DNA of 64,000 nucleotides. Origin: Streptomyces sp. NRRL F-2580. GTDB lineage: Bacteria; Actinomycetota; Actinomycetes; Streptomycetales; Streptomycetaceae. Where the stretch lies: positions 1-64,000 of the forward strand of contig NZ_JOIR01000032.1 of the NCBI RefSeq assembly GCF_000720115.1. Direction: 5' to 3'. The translations under genes and the position numbers were made by a program. This document shows positions 32,890 to 43,186 of this stretch, one piece after another. Under the pieces are notes generated by a model, which saw only the letters and a program-made list of their open reading frames with translations, was not told the DNA's origin and made no database searches. How positions within the stretch are numbered: position 1 is the stretch's first letter; every line of letters starts with the position of its first letter.

Positions 32890-32916
32890 CTTGCACTCGG
32901 AGGGGTCGAGTGCTAA
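32890..32916. promoter_or_regulatory. CIRCE element 1 (HrcA operator) overlapping the groEL promoter
   Basis: CTTGCACTC-N9-GAGTGCTAA has one mismatch to the consensus TTAGCACTC-N9-GAGTGCTAA. TTGCAC at 32891 with TAATCA at about 32914 gives a 17-bp spaced -35/-10, so HrcA binding would block the promoter. Confidence 0.9.
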
Positions 32917-32925
32917 TCATTGGCG

Positions 32926-32952
32926 TTAGCACTCTCCACGTGAGAGTGCTAC
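32926..32952. promoter_or_regulatory. CIRCE element 2 (HrcA operator)
   Basis: TTAGCACTC-N9-GAGTGCTAC has one mismatch to the CIRCE consensus and starts 36 bp after element 1. Paired CIRCE elements at groEL are consistent with tight HrcA repression and heat-shock induction. Confidence 0.93.
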
Positions 32953-32975
32953 TGAAACGAGGACCGGGTCGGTGA

Positions 32976-34706
<1,731 letters not shown>

Positions 34707-34750
34707 TCGACCCCCGGCTCCGGCCCGAAGGTTGATCGGCTGTTCTCGAA

Positions 34751-34784
34751 CGAGGGCGGCACCCCCACGGGGGTGCCGCCCTCG
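34751..34784 (+). terminator. Terminator after groEL
   Basis: CGAGGGCGGCACCCC and GGGGTGCCGCCCTCG form a 15-bp stem with a very short loop (CACG), 44 nt after the groEL stop. Confidence 0.9.
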
Positions 34785-35085
34785 GGCGTTCCGGGAGGCG
34801 TCAGAAAATCCGTGGGCCCCGACGGCCTGCGCATGCGTCCCATCCCGGTGCAGCGTGCAGCCGTGGCCGGGGGATCACCACACGCATACCGCTTGTACCA
34901 GGAGGAATGCCGTGCCTTCCCCGCCGTTGTGGCGAGAAGGGCACGGCAGATGACGAACGCGCGAGCCGTCGGGGCGGTGTGGTCAGAGCAGCTGCTCGCT
35001 CGCCCTGACCGGTCTCATGGGGTGCCCGTGCCCGTGGCCGTGGCTGTGGCCGTGGCCGTGGCTGTGGCTGTGGCTGTGGCCGTAC
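34785..35085. repeat. Gap with a GTGGCY hexanucleotide repeat at the edge of the PKS island
   Basis: No convincing gene is present. The last third (35026-35083) is about nine hexamers of GTGGCC or GTGGCT, a slippage-prone microsatellite. The block abuts the 3' end of the phosphopantetheinyl transferase gene, which itself ends in CCTCCA hexamers (35119-35154). The interval marks the transition from core genes (groEL) to the polyketide island. Confidence 0.7.
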
Positions 35086-35946
35086 TCAGTTGACGCTGAG
35101 CCAGATGTGAGATTCAGCCTCCTCCACCTCCACCTCCACCTCCACCTCCTCGTCCTGTTCCGCTCGGTGTGCGGCCGGTGACGCGGTGCCGTGTTCTTGG
35201 AAGGGGTGCACGGAGAAGTCGGTCCTCTCTGTTTCCGTCCGTGTTCGAGGGCCGACGGCAAGGACCGTCGGAGCCGCGGGTGGTACACCCGCCGAAACTC
35301 CCATTGCGCAGACGTACCCACCGGGGAGACGGCAGACATTGAACTCGCCGGCGGTGTAGGGCGTGTGCGCGGAAAAGGGAATCCGCGGATCTCCCTGCCG
35401 GCGGAAGCCGACGCGCTTCATGCCCGCGCGCATGCCCTCGCCCGTCAGTTTCATCGCGGCTTCCTTCATCACCCACAGCGCCGCCCTGTGCTCCGCGGCG
35501 CGCCCTGCCGAGGGCAGGGCGGAGATCTCGGCAGGAGTGAGGAAGGCACTGTCCGGCAGCCCGGACACGCGCGAGATCTCCTCCACGTCCACCCCTGCCC
35601 GCGCGCCGAGTGCCGCGGCGGCCACCGCGTAGCGGCCACTGTGCGCCATGCTCACGAACAGGTGCGGCTGCGTCTTCACGTACGGGCGCCCATCGCGATG
35701 ACGCCCGAGCTGGAGTCCGGTCCACGGGACGCCGAGAAGCCGGCCTGCGGCTTGGAGGGCCAGTCGGCGGGCCAGCACCGAGCGCGTCCGATCGGCGGGG
35801 CGGCGCAGGCGTGCCACGCGCTCCTGGTCGTCGGGGGAAAGGTGGCGCAGTGCCGCTCGGGCCGCTGCCTCGGCCCCCGGCGCCTGCAGGTCGCAGGCGA
35901 GGAAGAGGCTCTCCGGCGACCGGCTCGGCCTTGCCCTCGCGGTCAT
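35086..35946 (-). CDS. 4'-phosphopantetheinyl transferase (Sfp-type)
   Basis: The 286-aa protein should convert apo-ACP to holo-ACP in this polyketide cluster. Motifs are GVDVEEI (Mg2+ site, about 117-123) and ALWVMKEAAMKLTGEGM (about 153-169). FVSMAHSGRYAVAA precedes them. The C-terminus carries an acidic Glu-Val repeat (EEVEVEVEVEE) encoded by CCTCCA hexamers, beyond the catalytic fold. Its ATG overlaps the stop of the 72-aa gene (ATGA). It is the last gene of the minus-strand PKS operon. Confidence 0.9.
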   Translation of the reverse strand: MTARARPSRSPESLFLACDLQAPGAEAAARAALRHLSPDDQERVARLRRPADRTRSVLARRLALQAAGRLLGVPWTGLQLGRHRDGRPYVKTQPHLFVSMAHSGRYAVAAAALGARAGVDVEEISRVSGLPDSAFLTPAEISALPSAGRAAEHRAALWVMKEAAMKLTGEGMRAGMKRVGFRRQGDPRIPFSAHTPYTAGEFNVCRLPGGYVCAMGVSAGVPPAAPTVLAVGPRTRTETERTDFSVHPFQEHGTASPAAHRAEQDEEVEVEVEVEEAESHIWLSVN

Positions 35947-36161
35947 GACAGCCCCAGTCGTGCCAGGCGCCGGGCCACCGCGTCGTACGGAATGAAGCGC
36001 GCGTCTTCCTCCGTTTCCCGTTCCGTACTTCCGAGAGCGTTCCTGATGCCGGGGGCGAAGATGTTCAGTACCGCGACCAGGGGGTGTTCCTCCTCCGCGC
36101 GAGAGGGAGGGGGCGTGCTCACGGTGAGGAGGTCTCCTTCACCGACGAGTCCCCGGGTCAT
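35943..36161 (-). CDS. 72-aa hypothetical protein within the PKS operon
   Basis: The 72-aa protein is coupled by four-base ATGA overlaps to both neighbours (hydrolase upstream, PPTase downstream), which strongly supports it as a real gene. It has a central hydrophobic patch (PLVAVLNIFAPGIRNALG) and a charged C-terminal helix (EEDARFIPYDAVARRLARLG). I recognise no family. It could be a small partner of the synthase or a protein-interaction helix; no function is assigned. Confidence 0.75.
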   Translation of the reverse strand: MTRGLVGEGDLLTVSTPPPSRAEEEHPLVAVLNIFAPGIRNALGSTERETEEDARFIPYDAVARRLARLGLS

Positions 36162-37057
36162 GTGTGTTGTCCCGTTTCCGGTGACTGCCGCCGCAGGCAC
36201 TCCTCCGCGAAGCCGAGAGCCCGCAGGTGGTACGCCCGTGCCGCCCAGCCGAGGCTGATGTTGTGGCCTGCGCCGGGCTGGTGGTCGATCAGGACCCGGG
36301 GCGCCGAGACCAGCCGGCTCCGCAACCGTGTGAGCGCCTGGTGGTCGCGGCGCCACCACGCCTCGTGCTCGGCGAAGGTGAACCGGACCGGAACGCGTAT
36401 GCGCTCCGCGAGTGCTGCGAACGCCGTCGGCCACTGAGCGGCGTCAGCCAGTTCACGTTCCGGTGCCGGAGCGACGACGCCGACGCTGGACTGGAACGTC
36501 CCCGGGGGGTACAGGCGTAAGGGGCCCCAGTTGAGCTTCCAGCTTCCGGCGCGGGTGGCCGGTGTGGTGGGGGGAATCAGGTATTCGGCGCCGCAGCCGG
36601 ACAGGTCGAGGCCGATGAGCTCGGGGACCGTGCCGTCCGCCGCGATCTGCAACGCCGGCTTGCTCCCGAAGGAGTGCCCCATCAGGAAGATGCCCGCGCC
36701 CGTCTCGTACTGGCCCACCAGCCGGCGCAGCGCCGCGGCCAGGGTGTGGGACTGCGCCACGACCCCCTGCCCGTAGGGGAGCTGGGCGGCCGACCGGCCG
36801 TATCCGGGGCGGTCGATGGCCACCACTGTGAAGCCCAGTTCTGCGGCGACCGTCAGGAGCGAGGTCTCCGGGTGTGCCGGTCCGTCGAAGTACCCGGCGC
36901 TCATCCCCGCCCCGTGCAGGGCGACGACCGTGGCCCTCGGCGGGACGTGCACCGGCTGGGCGAGCCGGGCGGACAGCATGATGCCGTCCGCGTCCAGCGT
37001 GATGTGCCGTTGGTCGATGGACCGCCCTGGGGGCGGGGCAACGGGCGCCGTGGTCAT
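36158..37057 (-). CDS. Alpha/beta hydrolase (thioesterase-like)
   Basis: The 299-aa alpha/beta hydrolase has VVALHGAGMSAGYFDG (oxyanion loop), nucleophile elbow MGHSFGSKPAL (Ser in GHSFG, about 136-140), a probable Asp/Glu in VRFTFAEHEAWW, and His in QPGAGHNISLG. In type II PKS clusters such enzymes can release or proofread chains. Overlapping stop/start codons couple it to the aromatase upstream and the 72-aa gene downstream. Confidence 0.85.
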   Translation of the reverse strand: MTTAPVAPPPGRSIDQRHITLDADGIMLSARLAQPVHVPPRATVVALHGAGMSAGYFDGPAHPETSLLTVAAELGFTVVAIDRPGYGRSAAQLPYGQGVVAQSHTLAAALRRLVGQYETGAGIFLMGHSFGSKPALQIAADGTVPELIGLDLSGCGAEYLIPPTTPATRAGSWKLNWGPLRLYPPGTFQSSVGVVAPAPERELADAAQWPTAFAALAERIRVPVRFTFAEHEAWWRRDHQALTRLRSRLVSAPRVLIDHQPGAGHNISLGWAARAYHLRALGFAEECLRRQSPETGQHT

Positions 37058-38007
37058 GAACGGCCTTCCCCGGCGAGTCCTTCCGCGTACTCCTTCGCGA
37101 TGCCGAGGGTCACCTTGCTGTTGGTGCTGAGCGCGGTGCGTACGTATGCGATCGCGTCCTGCACCGTCGCGTCCGCTCCGAGCACCTTGGCGATGTTGTC
37201 CGTGTTGACCGTGAAGGTGTGCTGCGAGGACGCCGCGATGCCGTCGTCGTTCGGCGTGAAGGTCCAGTGACCCGTGTGCAGAGTGATCAGCGCGGGCAGC
37301 GTGGTCTGCTTGTAAGCGATCCGGTGGGGAGCCAGTCCCACGCGGTGCGACTTGGTGGTGTGGATGCTGCCGTCCTTGGACTGCGTGTCCATCTCCAGGG
37401 TCTGCAACCCCGGTGTCGGCTCGTCCAGGCGCACCGTGATCACGTGGGGCAGCCGGTCGGTCCACAGGTTCGCTTCGTAGATGAAGTCGTACACGTCCTG
37501 AGCCGCGCCCTTGATCTGCACCGTGTCCTCGAAGGAGCAGGTCAGTTCGTCAGTGGCGGCGCTCCTCGACTCGGCCAGTGCCTTGAGAGAGTCGAGTTCG
37601 GAGCGGGAGTTGCGGTCCACGACCTCCTCGAGCCAGGTCAGGCTGTCGTCGTCGGCCGCCCGGAAGTCGTGGCTCAGGCGCACCAGGGTCTCTCCGGAAG
37701 GGAGAGCCTCCAGCTGCCAGGTTCCGCCCATGGTGGCCACGGGATGCGTGCTGACCTCCTGCCGGAAGCCGATGCGGAGCTGGTCCGGGTCCAGGGTGCG
37801 GTGCGAGGTCCAGCCCTTGACGGTGTCGCCCGCCGTCGCCCAGATGCGGATGCGTTCTTCGCGCTCGCCGCGCTCCACATGGTCGACGTAGATGCTGGGC
37901 GGAAACAGCTGCGGCCAGTTCTCCGCCTGCGCCAGCAAGCGGTAGACGTTCTCGGCCGGTCCCGCGATCTTGATTTCGTGCTCGGATGTACGCAGTTCGG
38001 ACGGCAT
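37054..38007 (-). CDS. Didomain aromatase/cyclase (ActVII-like)
   Basis: The 317-aa protein comprises two START/Bet v1-like SRPBCC domains (about 1-150 and 155-310). Domain 1 starts EHEIKIAGPAENVYRLLAQA and domain 2 starts FEDTVQIKGAAQDVYDFIYE, with ENWPQLFPPS and ANLWTDRLPH as matching elements. Didomain ARO/CYCs act on C9-reduced chains to aromatise the first ring, consistent with the ketoreductase gene next to it. The start is ATG 38007. Confidence 0.92.
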   Translation of the reverse strand: MPSELRTSEHEIKIAGPAENVYRLLAQAENWPQLFPPSIYVDHVERGEREERIRIWATAGDTVKGWTSHRTLDPDQLRIGFRQEVSTHPVATMGGTWQLEALPSGETLVRLSHDFRAADDDSLTWLEEVVDRNSRSELDSLKALAESRSAATDELTCSFEDTVQIKGAAQDVYDFIYEANLWTDRLPHVITVRLDEPTPGLQTLEMDTQSKDGSIHTTKSHRVGLAPHRIAYKQTTLPALITLHTGHWTFTPNDDGIAASSQHTFTVNTDNIAKVLGADATVQDAIAYVRTALSTNSKVTLGIAKEYAEGLAGEGRS

Positions 38008-38040
38008 GGGGCTCCTCGGGTCGGGACGGGCGCGGTGCGG

Positions 38041-38826
38041 TCAGAAGTTGCCGAGGCCACCGCAGACGTTCAGGGCCTGGGATGTGATGGACGCCGCCGT
38101 GTCGGAGGCCAGATAGCCGACGAGGCCGGCCACTTCCTCGGGGGTCGAGTAGCGGCCCAGCGGGATCTTGGCCTGGAACTTCTCCAGGATGGCGCTCTCC
38201 GGCGCACCGGAAAGGCGGGAGTAGTTCTGCCGTACGCGCTCGGCCATGGGCGTCTCGACATAGCCGGGGCAGACGGCGTTGACGGTGATGCCGGTAGGCG
38301 CCAGCTCGTTGCCCAGAGCCTTGGTGAAGCCGACGACGCCGTGCTTGGAGGCGGAGTACGGCGCCCCCAGGACCACGCCCTGCTTGCCGGCGGTGGAGGC
38401 GATGTTGATGACGCGGCCCCAGCTCTTGTCGCGCAGGCCGCCCGTCGTGAGGACTTCCCGGGTCAGCCGGAACACGCTGTTGAGGTTGGTGTCGATGATG
38501 TCGTTCCACAGGTCGTCGGCGATGTCGGCGGTCACCCCGCCGCCGCTGATGCCCGCGTTGTTGACGAGGATGTCGATCCTGCCGAACCGGTCGACGGCGG
38601 CCTGGACGTAGGCGCGTATCGAGTCCGTCGAGCGCACGTCGAGGACCGCGCCGTCCACGTCGAGCTGCTCCTCCTGGAGCTGCTTGACCGTGGTCAGCAC
38701 CTTGTCCTCGGTGCGCGAACCGATGAACACCCGGTGGCCCTGTTTGGCCAGCAGCCGGGCCACGGCCAGACCGATCCCGCTGGTGGCGCCGGTCACCAGG
38801 GCGACGCGCTGCTCCTGCTGTGTCAT
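38041..38826 (-). CDS. C9 ketoreductase (ActIII-like SDR)
   Basis: The 261-aa SDR has VALVTGATSGIGLAVARLLA (NADPH site), NNAGISGGG, catalytic Ser in INIAST, YSASKHGVVGFTKALG (Tyr/Lys), and the ending QALNVCGGLGNF that is diagnostic of aromatic-polyketide C9 ketoreductases. It reduces the C9 carbonyl of the nascent polyketide on ACP. It lies between the ACP and aromatase genes in the same operon. Confidence 0.95.
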   Translation of the reverse strand: MTQQEQRVALVTGATSGIGLAVARLLAKQGHRVFIGSRTEDKVLTTVKQLQEEQLDVDGAVLDVRSTDSIRAYVQAAVDRFGRIDILVNNAGISGGGVTADIADDLWNDIIDTNLNSVFRLTREVLTTGGLRDKSWGRVINIASTAGKQGVVLGAPYSASKHGVVGFTKALGNELAPTGITVNAVCPGYVETPMAERVRQNYSRLSGAPESAILEKFQAKIPLGRYSTPEEVAGLVGYLASDTAASITSQALNVCGGLGNF

Positions 38827-38861
38827 TTTCTCCCCTTCTCGGTTCGCTGGTGGGTCGGTGC

Positions 38862-39128
38862 TCAGGCGGCCGGTGCCGTGAGGTGTGCGGTGACGGCGTC
38901 GAGAAAGACGCGAGGCGTCGTGGCCTCGCCCATGACGGACTCGTCCAGCTCGATCCCGTACTCGCGCTCGATCCGGCTCGCGGTCTCGAGCAGCGCGAGC
39001 GAGTCGTAGCCGATGTCGGAGAACTCGGTGTCGAGGGTGTCCCGGTCGAGACCGCTGCCCTCGGGGGCGCCGGAGCCTTCGAGGAGAATCCGCTTGAGGT
39101 CGTCGAGGGTGAAAGTGGCCTGAGACAT
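38862..39128 (-). CDS. Type II PKS acyl carrier protein
   Basis: The 88-aa carrier has phosphopantetheine-attachment Ser43 in DIGYDSLALLE. The start MSQATFTLDDLKRIL (ATG 39128) follows AGGACCC-type spacing and matches family ends. It shuttles malonyl and polyketide intermediates between KS/CLF, KR and cyclases, and would be activated by the cluster PPTase. Confidence 0.95.
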   Translation of the reverse strand: MSQATFTLDDLKRILLEGSGAPEGSGLDRDTLDTEFSDIGYDSLALLETASRIEREYGIELDESVMGEATTPRVFLDAVTAHLTAPAA

Positions 39129-39168
39129 GAGGGTCCTGCCTTTCGGGGAAGGGATCGGGATGAGGGGC

Positions 39169-40362
39169 TCAGGAACGGACGAGCATCGCCGAGTTGAAGC
39201 CGCCATGACCGCGGGCGACGACGAGCGCCGTACGAACGTCGGCGGTGCGCGGCTGCGAGACGACCAGGTCGAGGCCGTACCGGTCGGCGGGTTCCGTGTG
39301 GGCGGTCGCGGGGATCAGGCCCGCCTCCATCGAGAGGAAGGCGGTGGCGAGGTCAAGGGCGGCCCCGCCCGCGTACAGGCGGCCGGTCATCGTCTTGGGC
39401 GCGGTGACCGGGACGCCCCGCTCGCCGAACACCTCGACGAGGGTCTGCGCCTCGATCCGGTCGAGCTCGGGCTCGGCCGCGCCGTCCGCGAAGACCACGT
39501 CCACGTCCGAGGGCACCATGCCGGCGTCGGCGAGGGCCAGTTCCACGGCCTTGCGCAGGCCCGGCTCGCGTCCGTCGAACGTGGCGGCGTAGCCGGCGAT
39601 CTCGCCGTACACCTTGGCTCCGCGGGCGCGGGCGGAGTCGGCGGATTCCAGAATGAGCAGGGCGCCGCCCTCGCCGGGCACATGGCCGGCCGCCCGGTCG
39701 TCGAAGGGGAGGTAGGCGCGGGTGGGTTCCTCCTCGGTGCTCAGCCGGCCGCTGGTGTGCAGTCCCACCCAGCCCCAGGAGCACAGCAGCGCGTCCACAG
39801 CGCCCGCTACCACGAGAGAGGTGCCCTTGCGGATCTGACGCCGGGCCTGCGCCACCGCGTCGAGACCGCCGGCCTGGTCGGTGACGACGACGCCGCTGGG
39901 GCCCTTCATCCCGTTGCGGATGGATATCTGGCCGGTGTTGACCGCGTAGAACCAGGCGAACGACTGGTACGCGCTCACGTACTCGCCGCCCTTGCTCCAC
40001 AGGCTCTTGAGCTCGTTCTGGCTGAACTCGAAGCCGCCGGCCGAGCTGGCCGTGATCACACCCATGTCGAAGGCGGGCAGATCGGCGGGGTTCACACCGG
40101 CGTCGGCGAGCGCCCAGTCCGCCGCGACCAGCGAGAGCCGGGTGACCTGGTCGGTCTGCGGCATCAGGCGGCTGGGCAGGTGATCCTCGGCCACGAAGCC
40201 GTCGATCTCCCCGGCGAGCTTCGCCGGATACGGCGATGCGTCGAAGCGGGTGAGCGGGCCGATGCCGCTCTTGCCGACCCGGGTCGCACTCCAATAGTCC
40301 TTCGCGCCGAGCCCGTTGGGGGCAACGACGCCCAGTCCGGTCACCACGACAGATGCCGTCAT
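39169..40362 (-). CDS. Ketosynthase beta / chain length factor
   Basis: The 397-aa KS-fold protein has Gln163 in [11 protein letters not shown] where KS-alpha has the active-site Cys. That substitution is the CLF hallmark. The first residues are [19 protein letters not shown]. Its ATG overlaps the KS-alpha stop (ATGA), giving the coupled translation expected for the KS-CLF heterodimer. It sets chain length; I cannot deduce the number of extensions by eye. Confidence 0.95.
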   Translation of the reverse strand: MTASVVVTGLGVVAPNGLGAKDYWSATRVGKSGIGPLTRFDASPYPAKLAGEIDGFVAEDHLPSRLMPQTDQVTRLSLVAADWALADAGVNPADLPAFDMGVITASSAGGFEFSQNELKSLWSKGGEYVSAYQSFAWFYAVNTGQISIRNGMKGPSGVVVTDQAGGLDAVAQARRQIRKGTSLVVAGAVDALLCSWGWVGLHTSGRLSTEEEPTRAYLPFDDRAAGHVPGEGGALLILESADSARARGAKVYGEIAGYAATFDGREPGLRKAVELALADAGMVPSDVDVVFADGAAEPELDRIEAQTLVEVFGERGVPVTAPKTMTGRLYAGGAALDLATAFLSMEAGLIPATAHTEPADRYGLDLVVSQPRTADVRTALVVARGHGGFNSAMLVRS

Positions 40363-41630
40363 GACGCACTCCTTTCGGGTTGGGCCAGCACCATCGCGCT
40401 CTGGAACCCCCCGAAGCCGCTGCCGACCGTGAGGACGGCGTCGACCAACTGGTCGCGTGCGGTCAGAGGAACGTAGTCGAGGTCGCACTGGGGGTCGGGG
40501 GTGTGCAGGTTCGCCGTCGGCGGCACGACGTTGTGCTGGATCGCCAGGATCGACGCCGCGATCTCGATGGAGCCGATCGCGCCCAGCGAGTGCCCCACCA
40601 TGGACTTGATGGAGCTCACGGGGGTGCGGTAGGCGTGATCGCCGAGGCTGTGCTTGAAGGCGGCGGTCTCGTGCCGGTCGTTCTGCTTGGTGCCCGAGCC
40701 GTGCGCGTTGATGTAGTCGATCGCGGTGGGGTTCATCCGGGCCTCGTCGAGCGCGACCGTGATCGCCTCGGACATCTCGGCGCCGTCAGGGCGCAGCCCC
40801 GTCATGTGGTACGCGTTGCTGCGCGTCGCGTATCCCGCGATTTCCGCATAAATTCGCGCACCGCGGCGTTGGGCGCTCTCCAGCTCCTCGAGGACGAACA
40901 CCGCCGCGCCTTCGCCGAGGACGAAGCCGTTGCGGGTGGCGTCGAACGGCCGGGAGGCGTGCTCCGGCTCGTCATGGCGAGGTGTGGTCGCCTTGATCGC
41001 GTCGAAGCAGGCCATCGTGATCGGCGAGATCGGTGCGTCGGTGGCGCCGGCGACCATGACGTCCACCGTGCCCTCCCTGATCAGCTCGACGGCGTACCCG
41101 ACGGAGTCGAGCCCGGACGTGCACCCGGCCGACACCACACTGCTCGGCCCCTGCGCACCCACGGCACGGGCGACCTCGGCGGCGAACGAGCTCGGCACGA
41201 AGTAGTTGTAGAAGAAGGGGTCGGCGTAGGCGCGATCGACCAGATCGAGTCGGCCCCCGTCACTGACGACGCGGTAGTCCTCGTCGAGGCTCATCGTGGA
41301 ACCCACCGCGCTGCCGATGGTGACACCGATGCGGTAGGGGTCCAGGGCATCCGTCCCGAGGCCGCTGTCCGCGACGGCACCACGCGCCGCGACCACCGCG
41401 AACTGGGCGGCCCGGTCCATGCGCCGCACCTCGTGCGGGGTCAGGCCGTGCGCGTACGGATCGAAGTCGATCTCCGCGGCCACGCGCGACCGGAACTGGC
41501 TGGGGTCGAAGAAGGTGATCCCCCGTGTGGCCGTACGGCCTTCACTCAGCAGGGACCAGAAGTTGTCCCTGCCCACGCCGCCGGGAGCCAGCACCTCCAT
41601 CCCGGTGACGACCACGCGACGCTTGCTCAT
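40359..41630 (-). CDS. Ketosynthase alpha (type II PKS)
   Basis: The 423-aa condensing enzyme has Cys170 in [13 protein letters not shown] as the acyl nucleophile. The catalytic His blocks are [15 protein letters not shown] and [15 protein letters not shown] 41630 overlaps the stop of the upstream TcmI-like gene. It heads the minimal PKS (KS-CLF-ACP). Confidence 0.96.
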   Translation of the reverse strand: MSKRRVVVTGMEVLAPGGVGRDNFWSLLSEGRTATRGITFFDPSQFRSRVAAEIDFDPYAHGLTPHEVRRMDRAAQFAVVAARGAVADSGLGTDALDPYRIGVTIGSAVGSTMSLDEDYRVVSDGGRLDLVDRAYADPFFYNYFVPSSFAAEVARAVGAQGPSSVVSAGCTSGLDSVGYAVELIREGTVDVMVAGATDAPISPITMACFDAIKATTPRHDEPEHASRPFDATRNGFVLGEGAAVFVLEELESAQRRGARIYAEIAGYATRSNAYHMTGLRPDGAEMSEAITVALDEARMNPTAIDYINAHGSGTKQNDRHETAAFKHSLGDHAYRTPVSSIKSMVGHSLGAIGSIEIAASILAIQHNVVPPTANLHTPDPQCDLDYVPLTARDQLVDAVLTVGSGFGGFQSAMVLAQPERSAS

Positions 41631-42220
41631 GCCGTGACCTGCCAGGTGTAGAAGCGCGACGCCATGGCGTCGGCGGGCGAGCGCCATGTCTGCGGATCGA
41701 AGACGGAGATGTAAGGCAGCAGATCCTGTTGGATCTGCACGAAGCGCGGATCGGACTTCGCCCGCTCGATCAGCTCACCGCCGTTGTCGGACTCGAAGTC
41801 CTGGATGTGGAAGTAGAGCCCGTTGCAGGCGAACAACTGCCGGCGCCGGGTGCCCATCGTGTGCGGCAGCTCGGTGCCGTTGTCGAAGTCTCCGAACAGC
41901 TTCGCGACGGTGTCGATGTCGGCGGGGTCGAGCCGGGCCACGATCACGGTGCTGTACATCCGGTGCTCCTCGGTCACCGGATGGCCGTGCCACTCGTAGA
42001 ACCGGGTCGCGAGCTGGTCGTCGGCGCCGTGTTCCACGACCTCGGTCAGGCTCTCCTGGGTGTGGTCCTGGAGGTGGATGTATATGCCCTTGTACTCGAA
42101 GAGCTGGCGGCGCAGGAGATTCCGGGTGCCGGACGGCTCGCCGTCCAGCCCCGCGAAGACGCCCGCGACCTCTTCGGTGGACCCAGGTTCGATCCTGCCC
42201 ACGATGACACTGCTGTGCAT
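41627..42220 (-). CDS. Tandem-domain TcmI-like polyketide cyclase (copy 1)
   Basis: The 197-aa protein contains two TcmI-type ferredoxin-like domains. Domain 1 (about 1-88, STVIVGRI-like start, [18 protein letters not shown]) lacks part of the middle. Domain 2 (about 89-197) reads [40 protein letters not shown] and ends SRFYTW. TcmI cyclases are normally about 110 aa. It is the first gene of the nine-gene PKS operon (AAGGA before ATG 42220). It probably cyclises later rings. Confidence 0.87.
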   Translation of the reverse strand: MHSSVIVGRIEPGSTEEVAGVFAGLDGEPSGTRNLLRRQLFEYKGIYIHLQDHTQESLTEVVEHGADDQLATRFYEWHGHPVTEEHRMYSTVIVARLDPADIDTVAKLFGDFDNGTELPHTMGTRRRQLFACNGLYFHIQDFESDNGGELIERAKSDPRFVQIQQDLLPYISVFDPQTWRSPADAMASRFYTWQVTA

Positions 42221-42389
42221 ACTTCCTTCTCCGTATCTCGAGCGGACTGAATCCCGAATCGGCTGAGAGGGTCAGCTGGTGACGAGAACGAGTCTTCCGG
42301 TGCCCGATACAGGTTTCAATACGGGCAACTTCAGGACCCTGCAGGGTTTCGATGCCGGAGGCTCAACGATGTGCGCAGAGGAAAAACCT

Positions 42390-42407
42390 TCGTCAGAGCT
42401 TTGTCAG
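42390..42407. promoter_or_regulatory. Direct repeat between divergent PKS and SnoaL-like genes
   Basis: TCGTCAG and TTGTCAG start 11 bp apart, one helical turn. The 239-bp divergent promoter separates copy 1 of the TcmI-like gene from the SnoaL-like gene. OmpR-type winged-helix regulators bind such repeats, and the cluster encodes one. Assignment is tentative. Confidence 0.4.
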
Positions 42408-42459
42408 AAGATCTTGAAGTCGAGGCGTCGCAGACAGTTCGAAGTGCAGCATCACAGGT

Positions 42460-42918
42460 ATGACCAAGATGGATACGATCAGTGCGATCAAACGTATGGA
42501 AGACCTCTTCGCGCTGCAGGCGCTGGTGGCGCGGTTCGCGCACGCGGTCGACACCCGCGACCACGAGGCGCTGTCGACGGTATTCGCTCCGGACGTGACG
42601 ATGGAAGTGGCGCCGGATATCCGGATCGACGGCCGTGAGACATTGGCCGGCATGCTGCGTGACGACCTCACCTGGGCGACCACCATGCACTCCGTCACCA
42701 ATGTGCTGCCCGAACCGGAGGGTGACAGCGCGACCATTCACGCGAACATCACGGCGGTGCATGTGAGCCGGGACGGGGTGGGCAAGCATTTCGATCTGGG
42801 CGCCCGCTACACCTTCACCGCCGTGCGGACCGCCGACGGGTCATGGCTCCTGTCCCGGATCGGGATCGAACCCGTCTGGACCACCGGCGACGATCAGGGC
42901 ATGCACAACGACCGATGA
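42460..42918 (+). CDS. SnoaL/NTF2-like protein (copy 1)
   Basis: The 152-aa alpha+beta-cone fold has the N-terminal helix LFALQALVARFAHAVDTRDH, then ALSTVFAPDVTMEV and a C-terminal beta-sheet (WLLSRIGIEPVW). Members act as polyketide ring cyclases (SnoaL), hydroxylases or dehydratases. It is the only plus-strand biosynthetic gene in the cluster and is divergent from the PKS operon. ATG 42460 is likely; a second Met is at codon 4. Confidence 0.82.
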   Translation: MTKMDTISAIKRMEDLFALQALVARFAHAVDTRDHEALSTVFAPDVTMEVAPDIRIDGRETLAGMLRDDLTWATTMHSVTNVLPEPEGDSATIHANITAVHVSRDGVGKHFDLGARYTFTAVRTADGSWLLSRIGIEPVWTTGDDQGMHNDR

Positions 42919-42925
42919 CAGGTGA

Positions 42926-42970
42926 AGCCGCGCCGGGGCCTTCCTCCATGAGGAAGGCCCCGGCGCGGCT
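42926..42970. terminator. Bidirectional terminator between SnoaL-like and ferredoxin genes
   Basis: A perfect 21-bp stem (42926-42946 with 42950-42970) surrounds a 3-nt CAT loop. It is rich in GCCCCGGCGCGG, starts 8 nt after the SnoaL-like stop and lies 11 nt beyond the ferredoxin stop on the other strand, so it serves both convergent genes. Confidence 0.93.
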
Positions 42971-42980
42971 CCGTATCCGA

Positions 42981-43175
42981 TCACTCCTCCACGATGGACA
43001 GCGCCTTCGCCGGGCAGATGTAGACCGCTTTGCGGGCGGCGGCCTCGTCGGCGCCCCGGGGCCGCTCGATCAGGACGCTCACCAGGCCCCGGTCGTCCTG
43101 ATCGAAGATCTTCGGCTCGGTCAGCACACACTGACCCGCGCCGATGCAGCGGTCGTGATTCTTCTCGAGTTTCAT
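42981..43175 (-). CDS. 3Fe-4S ferredoxin
   Basis: The 64-aa ferredoxin has Cys residues in CIGAGQC (about 10-16) and VYICPAKAL (C about 54), the three-Cys pattern of P450-associated [3Fe-4S] ferredoxins. ATG 43175 has AGAGG 5 nt upstream. A GTG at 43190 overlapping the P450 stop is an alternative. It should pass electrons to the adjacent P450. Confidence 0.9.
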   Translation of the reverse strand: MKLEKNHDRCIGAGQCVLTEPKIFDQDDRGLVSVLIERPRGADEAAARKAVYICPAKALSIVEE

Positions 43176-43186
43176 GGTCGCCTCTT

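Noticed and set aside
34773..35093. 106-codon plus-strand frame after groEL
   Set aside because: It overlaps the groEL terminator and ends in a Val-Ala run made by the GTGGCY microsatellite; no ribosome-binding site.
36158..37465. Longer start for the alpha/beta hydrolase
   Set aside because: The extension lies antiphase over the aromatase gene. The ATGA overlap at 37054-37057 and the MTTAPVAPPPG start are more convincing.
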